Shown here piece by piece: positions 26,300 through 33,095 of a stretch of 64,000 nucleotides of DNA. The notes under the pieces were generated by a model. It did no database searches and had not been told where the DNA came from. It saw nothing but the letters and a program-made list of their open reading frames with translations. The stretch is from Pithys albifrons albifrons (Eukaryota; Chordata; Aves; Passeriformes; Thamnophilidae). Positions within the stretch are counted from its first letter, which is position 1; every line of letters begins with the position of its first letter. The position numbers and the translations under genes were made by a program. The stretch is from assembly GCF_047495875.1 (NCBI RefSeq), contig NC_092497.1, positions 61,777,977 to 61,841,976 of the forward strand, written 5' to 3'.

Positions 26300-27379
26300 C
26301 TAGTTTAAAGCCCTCCTAACTAACCCTGCCAACTTAGGGGCTACAGTTCTTTTGCCCTTCCTAGATAAATGAAGCCCATCTGATTTGACGAGACCAGGCA
26401 ACACGGAGTTTGCGCCATGATCAAAAAACCCAAAATTTTGATGATAGCACCATCCCCTAAGCCACCTATTGGTAAGCTGGGCTTTCCTAAACCTCTCCTC
26501 ATTCATCCCAGCTAGCACAGGAACTGAGGCAATTACTACCTGTGCTCCTGTCCCCTGAAGAGATCGGGTCAGTGCCTTGAAATCTTTTTTAATTACTCTG
26601 GTACTCCTTTTATTAATGTCATCACTTCCAACCTGGACAACCAACAGTGGGTAATAGTCTGAGGGTTGGATAAGTTTAGGAAGTCTTTTGGTAATATCCC
26701 TCACCCTGGCCCCAGGAAGGCAGCAAACTTCCCTGTGGGATGGGTCTGGCCGACATAGAGGGCCCTCAGTTCCCCTCAGAAGGGAGTCACCGATTACAAC
26801 AACCCTTCTCTTTTTTCTCTTACCTGTAGTCGTAACCCGTCCGGTAGGCTGGGAGTAACCAGAAGATCTTGTAGATAGATCCTCCTCCTGACTGTCCTCC
26901 AACAGACTGCCCGAGTCCAGGGCCATATACCTGTTTTTTAAGGGCACCCTGGCAGGTGAAAGGGGTCGAGAGGGGGTGTTTTTGCCTCTACGACCAGGCA
27001 CCTGTTTCCATTCATCCCCAACCCTATGGTTTGTTCCGTCTGCCTGATGGCAGGAGGGGCTGGGCTTCACCACCTCCTGCTGGGCTTCCTTAGGAGTGGA
27101 AAGGGTGTGACTCCACCAGTCAATTTCCCTTTCACTCTCCCTTATGTTTCTGAGCCTATCCACCTCTTCCTTTAGCTCTGCCACCAGACCCAGCAAATCG
27201 TTCACCTGCTCACATCGTATGCAGGCACTTCTCATACTGTCCTCTGGTAGTAGGTCCAGGCTCAGACAGTCTTTGCAGCCAGAGGCCTGAGTGGCTGCAT
27301 CTTTTTTAGAGGGTTCTGTCTGTATTGACACCCCTCTACTGGCAACAGGAGCAACAGCTTTCATTTTTCTGGGAGGCAT
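26300..27379 (-). CDS. CR1 ORF1 protein with SGNH esterase domain
   Basis: An intact 359-residue frame from an ATG at 27379 to TAG at 26300. Residues 35-56 hold two CxxC pairs (CKDC, CIRC), a zinc-finger-like arrangement, followed by a heptad-rich coiled coil (about 57-82). A basic, serine-rich linker follows. Residues 192-359 are an SGNH/GDSL hydrolase: VVVIGDSLLRG with the catalytic serine (199), LPGARV (221-226), VQVGSDD (248-254) and SDGLH with the catalytic histidine (337). CR1-clade ORF1 proteins are known to have this esterase fold, and they bind RNA and multimerise. In block III the usual asparagine is not present (GSDD), which also occurs in related elements as far as I recall. The stop codon is preceded directly by an in-frame TTTAAAC. 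Confidence 0.95.
   Translation of the reverse strand: MPPRKMKAVAPVASRGVSIQTEPSKKDAATQASGCKDCLSLDLLPEDSMRSACIRCEQVNDLLGLVAELKEEVDRLRNIRESEREIDWWSHTLSTPKEAQQEVVKPSPSCHQADGTNHRVGDEWKQVPGRRGKNTPSRPLSPARVPLKNRYMALDSGSLLEDSQEEDLSTRSSGYSQPTGRVTTTGKRKKRRVVVIGDSLLRGTEGPLCRPDPSHREVCCLPGARVRDITKRLPKLIQPSDYYPLLVVQVGSDDINKRSTRVIKKDFKALTRSLQGTGAQVVIASVPVLAGMNEERFRKAQLTNRWLRGWCYHQNFGFFDHGANSVLPGLVKSDGLHLSRKGKRTVAPKLAGLVRRALN
26303..26309 (-). promoter_or_regulatory. Candidate -1 frameshift heptamer U UUA AAC
   Basis: The last ORF1 codons are GCT TTA AAC TAG, so T TTA AAC is in the exact X XXY YYZ phase for -1 slippage. After a slip the frame reads into ORF2 with no stop. The -1 frame is closed by a TAG only six bases upstream of the heptamer, so the window in which a shift could work is about 12 nt and contains this heptamer. 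The sequence and phase are seen; its function is inferred. Confidence 0.55.
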
Positions 27380-27455
27380 GACTGCCTTAAGTTGTGGGGA
27401 AAGGTAGAAAGAGACAAAGAAACAAATGAACAGAGGAGAAAAAAAAAAAAAAAAG

Positions 27456-27712
27456 GCTGCAGAAATACCTAGGCTTCTGCCCTGCCTGTTCGCCCTGCCT
27501 GTGCGAACTGCCGTGCAAACTGCCGTGCCACGCCCTCACTGCCGTGCCACGCCCCTGTTTGCCCGCTCCTGTTTGCCGCGCTCCGGGTCGCTTGCGCTCC
27601 CTAGAGATGTTTTTAAAGCCTTCTCACTCTCCTGCTAACGAGCAAGCCCCGCCTCCAACTCCCCTCTGAGTCACCTGCTGATAGCTGAAGGAGCAGCAAA
27701 CAAAGCCTGCCA
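27456..27712 (-). promoter_or_regulatory. CR1 5' UTR with GC-rich internal promoter region
   Basis: This is a CpG-rich stretch in an otherwise AT-rich window, directly upstream of ORF1 on the minus strand. It contains two copies of the block 'gccgtgccacgccc' (with CACGCCC boxes that resemble KLF/Sp1 sites). Known CR1 5' UTRs are GC-rich and act as internal promoters. Between it and ORF1 is a homopolymer of sixteen A on the plus strand (27438-27453). Confidence 0.7.
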
Positions 27713-28712
27713 GATCTTACATGTTTTCTAAAGATGTCAATTTCTTTGAATCATTTGTATTCCCTACATTCCCTAACATTCCCCTCACAATTGCATGCTC
27801 CATTTCTATCAAATATCCTCATGTCTTTTACAATGGCTTCTCTGAAAGCTTCTCAAATAGTGACACTGTCTTGTGAAACACTGTTGGAGGTGCTTTTGAA
27901 GAAGCTACCAGAGAAATATGTGGCCTCATGGCAATTGGTGAAAGCACACACTCCTCAAGCTTAGGTCATTCAGACAGGGTTTTGTGGAAATAAGACGTGT
28001 GCAGACCTGAGTGTACCGACAAGAACTCTCATGTTGCACTTATGTACATTCAGATATGGGATTTCTGGTCGCCTTCATTCCTCCATCTCCACCAGCTGGA
28101 GCTGTACTGCACACCAGATGACCATGTGGGATGGAGTGTCTGTGTATCACATTTTCCAGGTGAAAATACTACTTATACATTTGCTAAAAGAAAGCCTTGA
28201 GGAGTTGTTGGGTTTGTTTTCTCCTCAGTTTTGCTCTAGAGCTCAAAGATAAACCCCAGACCCAGGACAACACTTTGTGAGCCATTATTAAAACACAGAA
28301 GGTGACAGACTCTATAAAGAGTTTCAGTTTGTGAAAAACCACCGTACAAGAATAAAATTTAAAATGTGGGTTTGCATTTGGTGCAGTACCTGTCAGAAGG
28401 ACAGAGGTTTGAAGTCTTCAAAACATTGTGTTTAGGGAAATCAATGCCTCCAGTCCTCCCACACAAAAACTTGGAAACAACATAAACCTCAAAATTGTCA
28501 GCAGCTTCTCATTCAAGACAGGTTGGTACAGTTCTTTCATGGCTTTACACCTGAAACTTTGGTGGTGTCAGTTCATGTGGTGTTAACAACTCATCAGCAC
28601 CTGCTGTGGACATAAAATCAAGATATGTGTGGTAATAAGTGCCTGAGGGACTGTTCCCAGGATAAGCATTATTCAGACTCACAGGAAATTACATGAATTG
28701 TCTTCCTGGTAG
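27713..28712. other. Unique DNA, nothing recognised
   Basis: One kilobase of AT-rich sequence flanking the CR1 5' end. Short open frames (27734-27964, 27997-28200) have no recognisable family. Confidence 0.4.
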
Positions 28713-28975
28713 ATAGAATCATAGAATCATTAAGGTTGGAAAAGACCTTTAACATCACTGAGTCCCACCACTAATGCAGCACTGCCTTGTTAACCAGTAA
28801 AACCAGCTGACACATCCATATGCCTTTTGAACACCACCAGAGACTGTGAATCCAACACTTCCATGGGGTGTCTACTCCAATGCATGATCACACTTTCAGT
28901 GAAGATATTTTTCCTATCTGTGCTAAAACTTCCTTGGTACAACTTGAAGCTATTTCCTCTTGTCCATTCACCTTC
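28713..28975 (-). mobile_element. CR1 3' fragment
   Basis: Begins 'atagaatcatagaatcatt' then 'aaggttggaaaagaccttt'. It continues through a CR1 3' UTR of a different subfamily from the full-length copy and fades after 'cctcttgtcc'. Confidence 0.9.
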
Positions 28976-29329
28976 CAGTGAATTAGGTAGATAACAGGAC
29001 CCAGGTCCTGCATACTAGTGTGGGACGTTTTGGAAAGACAGATGAAGTGAAAACCCCATGGAGAGATCATGATGAAGAAGAAACATACTCATGTAACAAT
29101 GCAGATCCCTAAGCCCTCTGTGCGCATTTAAATGTTTCCTCCTGCTAGATCCAACAAAAAAAGGAGAAAAACCCACTCATTCTAGTAAGGTTATAGTAAA
29201 AAGGCAGTATGGAACACCTCACCCCTTATTCCAATGTCAGCAACTGTGACCTATGTGATGAATGTACTCCAAACTATCTCATTAGAATGTACTTTTAATT
29301 ACCTAGTAATTTAATATGTAACAAAGCAG
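28976..29329. other. Unique DNA before the proviral remnant
   Basis: No gag or pol similarity is visible here, so the provirus is truncated at its 5' side near 29330. Confidence 0.45.
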
Positions 29330-29918
29330 GCTGTGTTCTATTCAACCGCTGATTTTTGCTCTGCAATGTGTTTTTACCATAAAAGATCAAAATTCACATG
29401 TGACCCTGGTGCAAAATGTGTCTAAAATCCTTCACAAAACTGACTGCTGGATTTGTACACAAACGCCAGCGATTGATGATAAAGAGAGTGATTGGCCCCT
29501 GATTGGTATTCTAATGAATGAGACAAACTTTGGTGAGACTTTTGGAGTCCCGGGGACATGAAAACTGGTTGAGGGAGCCTATTATTCAATACCCCTGAGC
29601 AATGTAATTCTCGGTCAAGACGATCAAACTGTTCCCTGTCTGTTTATTAATGTTACAGGAAATGTCACCCTTCCTACTTATTGTGACACCAGCACAGCTA
29701 CCAAGCGGTTAACCCCAAAGATGGTGATAAAAATGGCAGCACAACCCTGGAGAACAGTCCCTAAACAGGGCTCAGGGTGGTACTGGATCTGTGAAAATGA
29801 AGCCTGGAAAGTTTTACCCCTCAATAAAGACAGGGTCTGCACTTTAGGAGCTGTGATACCAAACATAACAATCTTTGACCGAATTGATGAACAGGAAGAA
29901 TCTATCCCAGAAGGGTAA
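29330..29918 (+). pseudogene. ERV env surface subunit (SU) remnant, broken
   Basis: The frame holds DCWICTQTP near 29433-29460, a CXXC motif of the kind found in the SU of gammaretrovirus-like Env, and a C-terminal part with [15 protein letters not shown] (about 29778-29822) and VIPNITIF. It is interrupted by a TGA near 29559-29561 and ends at TAA 29916-29918, out of frame with the TM subunit that follows. I see no signal peptide; the 5' part of env is missing. It cannot encode a functional surface protein. Confidence 0.8.
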
Positions 29919-30466
29919 GGAGAACCAATAATCCCCTTATAGATCGTCCCACACTTTTCCACAGCATAGTCAGAGCTGCAATTCCATCCTTGGGAGTAAG
30001 TGAATTAGAAAAAGCAGTTGTCAATATCTCAGCTATCCTCGAAAACCTCCAAGATAAAACCACAGACGCTATTACAGCTTTGAAAGAAGAGGTCCACAGT
30101 TTGTCTTGTGTAGTTCTGCAAAATAGAATGGCCCTGAATTTGATACTAGCCTCACAGGGAGGTGTGCGTAAAGTCATTAACACTAGTTGTTGTTCCTACA
30201 TAGACCAAAGTGGAAGAATTGAGAAAGATCTGGCTGCAATTTGGAAGCAAACCAAAATTCTGCATCAGGTAACCCTTGATAATGTCTCATTAGGCCTGGA
30301 TGATGTTTTCCACAAGCTCACGTCATGGTTGCTGAACTGGACCTGGATGAAACAGCTGGTTTTGGTAGTGATATATATAATTAGTGTTTGCATAATCGCT
30401 TATTGCATGATCAAATGTTGCAAATGCTGTTCATCTCTTTGGTACAATTTCAAGTATGGAAAGTAG
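29912..30466 (+). pseudogene. ERV env transmembrane subunit (TM) remnant
   Basis: This frame begins with a furin-type RVRR site (29912-29923) and runs open to TAG at 30466. In the 158-codon part from the ATG at 29990, a heptad-rich N-terminal helix (residues 5-40) leads to the immunosuppressive-domain-like LQNRMALN (43-50). The disulphide loop follows, but the first cysteine of the CX6CC motif is arginine (residue 60) while the CC pair (67-68) remains. A second helix, a tryptophan-rich membrane-proximal stretch, one membrane span (about 121-140) and a cysteine-rich tail KCCKCC complete the subunit. The frame is offset from the SU frame, so the gene is broken between them. Confidence 0.88.
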
Positions 30467-30499
30467 AAGTGAACAAAATTTTGAGTTTTGTCCGTTTCT

Positions 30500-30510
30500 A
30501 AAAGGGGGGA
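30500..30510 (+). other. Retroviral polypurine tract
   Basis: The run aaaagggggga lies 34 bp after the env stop codon and two bases before the TG that starts the LTR, the standard position of the plus-strand primer. Confidence 0.88.
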
Positions 30511-30512
30511 CA

Positions 30513-31063
30513 TGATGCTGAAAGGGTTTTTTTAATTTTTCAATTTTCATATTTTGTAGATTTTAGGAACACAGTAGATGTAATGCTGTAGATTTTAGTG
30601 AATTAATATTTAGCAGCTTGTAGCATAAAGTCCTTCTATCTCTACCCCTGCTACAGAACAGGCAGCTAAGATCTGCCAGCTATTTAGTCTCTTCCTCAAG
30701 GTACCTGATTAAAGCATATCAGAAGAGAACATAAACATGGAGCAGTGTGACCCAAAGCCCTGGAGAGTGTCCAAGAGACCTTTGTGTGCTGAAGAAGAGG
30801 AGGTGGATGAAGACAGAGGGCCCCAACGACCCCAGCCCCAATTCAGCAGGGGTGGGAACAGGGAGGGGACAGAGGTGGAACTGGACATGTGGACAGTAGT
30901 GATTGGATAGGTTTTATTATAAAATCTATAGAACTTGGAGCTTGCTTGCGCGTGTGTCGATGTATTCCTGGATGAGCGGGGTTGCTCATTAAAGTGCCTG
31001 CCCATTATCTTATCTCCTACAAAACTTGGCTCGGAGTCTTTTTTACAGACTTTTACGGCAACA
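30513..31063 (+). mobile_element. 3' LTR of the env provirus
   Basis: 551 bp beginning TGATGCTGAAAGG after the polypurine tract and ending GGCAACA, so it has TG...CA termini. It contains 'attggatagg' (CCAAT on the opposite strand), a TATA-like 'ttataaaatc' near 30918-30927, and an ATTAAA polyadenylation signal at 30988-30993. It is unrelated by eye to LTR families A and B in this window. Confidence 0.85.
30988..30993 (+). terminator. ATTAAA polyadenylation signal in 3' LTR
   Basis: A common variant polyadenylation hexamer about 70 bp downstream of the TATA-like element, as expected for the end of R in a retroviral LTR. Confidence 0.55.
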
Positions 31064-31838
31064 GTAAAAATGTTAAGATAGTTTAGAATATGAATTTAAA
31101 AATAACATAGATGAGTAAACAACATATTCCTCACAGCTTTGTCTTAGCAGTGTGTAGACACATTTTTTTGCCTTGTCATTTGTAGGCTGACAGAGTCTAT
31201 GCCATATTTTCCTCTGCAAGTAGCAAGAGGGGAGGTTGGAATTAATATTTAAATCCTTTTTTTATTTCAAGCTATCTTTATATATACACACCAAACAGGA
31301 ATGCCTCAATTCAAATCTATAAAAGCCTTGGGTTTCATCTCCTTTTCTAATGCAAATCCTGTTTCAGATTTGTCCCCACTTAACATCTGGAGAACAGAGT
31401 GCTGCTCAAGACCCTGCTCTGTTTGTTAGCAGCAAGAATAGCCAGCTCTAATTAGGGGTGAAACAAGGAGCTTTCGCAGATGAGTTTTGCTCTAGCACCA
31501 GTCTGATAAGTGTATGATTGCATAGCTGAACAATTTAGCATTTTGTTTGCCACCATTTTTATACTAAAGGTTGCTCATTTATTGCCCCTGCTGTTTTCCT
31601 GTTCTAATCCTTTGGGATAGCAGGGAAAGCTGGCTTTCTCCTCAGCCACACTGCTCATGTGTCTGGATGTGAATGGGCTTTCCTGGCTTCATGAAGGCTA
31701 TCCCATTTTGTCTTCATGGTGAAAACACAGTTGTACAGCTGTCAGTGCAAAGTGCTTTCTGCTCCTCACTTTGGAAGGTGGGAAAGTTTCTATACATCAG
31801 TCTGCTGGGGATTTTATGTGTAAACAATATACTCTCTC
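31064..31838. other. Unique DNA between two ERV insertions
   Basis: AT-rich, with no gene or repeat that I recognise. Confidence 0.4.
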
Positions 31839-32561
31839 TGCTTGTTTTGTCTGGGGTAATATTCTTCCCGGTGACTGGTATGGGCCTCTGCTTTGGATTT
31901 GTATTGAACACAGGGTTGATAATATAGGGATGTTTTTGTTATTGCTGAGCAGGGCTTGTACAGACACAAGGCCTTTTCTGCTTTTGGTACTGCCTCACTG
32001 GTGAGGAATTTGCATCTGCACAGGAGGCTAGGAGGAAACACAGCCAGGATAGGTGACACCAACTGACCAGAGGGATATTTCAGACCATATGGCATCATGC
32101 TCAGTATGTAAACTGAGGGGAAGAAGGAGGAAAGGGACGATGTTTGGAGTGATGGTGTTTGTCTTTCCAAGTCACATGGTAGGGCCCTGTTCTTCTGGAG
32201 GTGACTTAACACCTGACTGCCCTTGGGAAGCGGCAAATGACCTCCTTGGTTTGCTTTTCTTGTGTGCACAGCTTTTACTTTCCATGTTACACTGTCTTTA
32301 TCTCAACCCATGAGTTTTCCAGCTTTTACTCTTCAAATTCTCTCCCTGATCTCACTGGTGGGGTCTCGATGGATGACTTGATCCACCGATACGGTAGATT
32401 GAAGTGACGCTCCTAGGAGAAGGGCTCAGAGAGCAACAGCATGTGGTCACGAGGGACCAGCTCCTTAGAAGCTTAGGGGACAGCTCCTCCCGCTCCCAAC
32501 CCGGCGACGATCCCGAAGGAAGAAGTCCACATGAGTCAGGAGTCAACGCGGAGAAGCAAGG

Positions 32562-32567
32562 TTTATT
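32562..32567 (-). terminator. AATAAA polyadenylation signal of family B LTR
   Basis: Reads CCCAATAAACC on the minus strand, 13 nt downstream of the TATA box in LTR orientation. The short distance is typical of a compact R region. Confidence 0.6.
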
Positions 32568-32580
32568 GGGGTGCTCGGAC

Positions 32581-32588
32581 TTATATAG
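32581..32588 (-). promoter_or_regulatory. TATA box of family B LTR
   Basis: CTATATAA on the minus strand. Upstream in LTR orientation are a CCAAT box (plus-strand attgg, 32656-32660), a perfect octamer ATGCAAAT (32666-32673, plus strand) and two inverted CCAAT boxes (32697-32701, 32762-32766). Together they form a recognisable RNA polymerase II promoter. Confidence 0.7.
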
Positions 32589-33095
32589 GGTAGCATGGGA
32601 CCTTCTAGAACTAGGGTGGAGTTAGGGGCGGAGATGGGGAGGAGCAAAGCATCAGATTGGTGGGTATGCAAATGAAGGGAAGGAATGAGGGACGAACCAA
32701 TCAGAGAACTGGGGTTGAACATAACCATATAAGGAAAATGGTGCACTGCATCAACCGGGGACCAATCAGGGAAGGGTTGGCAGGAAAATGCCCTAGGGGT
32801 TTGTGGGGAGAAGAAACCTGGCTAGGGATGACTAAGGGAAAAAGACAGGGGTGGCCATTTTGGGGTGGATCACAATTAAACAGGAGAAACGTCCAAATAA
32901 TTCCTAAAGCCTTCGTGATCTTTGTCGGGCTTTGCCCAAGGTCTTCCCGGTTCTTGCACTTCCGCATCTTCATCCACCCAACGTTTATAGTATTTCTGCC
33001 ACTTGATGAAATCCTCGTCCACTAAGTCTCCTCCGACAGTGGGGAAAGAGCAAGTGACTGTCTGGGGCTGGGTTAGCTGGGATTAAACCATGACA

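Larger units (their letters stand above)
23343..27712 (-). mobile_element. Full-length CR1 LINE retrotransposon
   Basis: A 4.4-kb minus-strand element with all parts of a CR1: GC-rich 5' UTR (about 27456-27712), ORF1, ORF2, a roughly 100-bp 3' UTR and a tail of four octamers (catagaat on the plus strand) at 23345-23376. Full-length CR1 is known to be about 4.5 kb, and most genomic copies are short 3' fragments, so this one is exceptional. The only coding lesion I find is a one-base frameshift in ORF2. No target-site duplication is evident, as is usual for CR1. The 5' boundary is approximate, because I place it where the GC-rich UTR gives way to AT-rich DNA. Confidence 0.96.
29330..31063 (+). 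mobile_element. 5'-truncated endogenous retrovirus (env + 3' LTR)
   Basis: A partial provirus: broken env, polypurine tract and a complete-looking 3' LTR in plus orientation. 5' LTR, gag and pol are absent from the window. The SU CXXC motif together with a TM of the disulphide-loop type points to an Env of the gammaretrovirus-like class, which is widespread in bird ERVs. The left boundary is approximate. Confidence 0.88.
32364..33038 (-). mobile_element. Solo LTR, family B, nested in family A LTR
   Basis: A 675-bp minus-strand LTR starting TGTCGGAGGAGAC. The 6-bp sequence gtgggg flanks it at 32358-32363 and 33039-33044, consistent with a target-site duplication. With that boundary the 3' end reads CGAGA instead of CA; taking 32359 as the edge gives TG...CA ends but no exact duplication, so the left edge is uncertain by 5 bp. 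It has a full retroviral promoter layout and no internal sequence, so it arose by LTR-LTR recombination. Its preserved signals and GC-richer content suggest it is young. Confidence 0.85.
31839..33095 (+). mobile_element. ERV LTR, family A, copy 3, split by insertion
   Basis: The left part (31839 to about 32363) has 'ctggggtaatattcttccc', 'gaacacagggttgataatat', 'ccatatggcatcatgctcag', and the U5 blocks 'gtgtgcacagcttttacttt' and 'tatctcaacccatgag'. The right part (33039-33095) supplies the last 55 bp, ending 'gattaaaccatgaca'. Without the insertion the LTR is about 580 bp, the same as copy 1. The inserted element is described separately. Confidence 0.88.

Noticed and set aside
27426..27638. 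70-codon plus-strand frame over the GC-rich stretch
   Set aside because: It lies antisense to the CR1 5' UTR and starts in a poly-A run.
29678..30183. Minus-strand frames over the env region
   Set aside because: Antisense shadows of the env remnant.
32701..32973. 90-codon minus-strand frame in the family B LTR
   Set aside because: It lies in the U3 region of an LTR upstream of the TATA box; such frames are usually chance.
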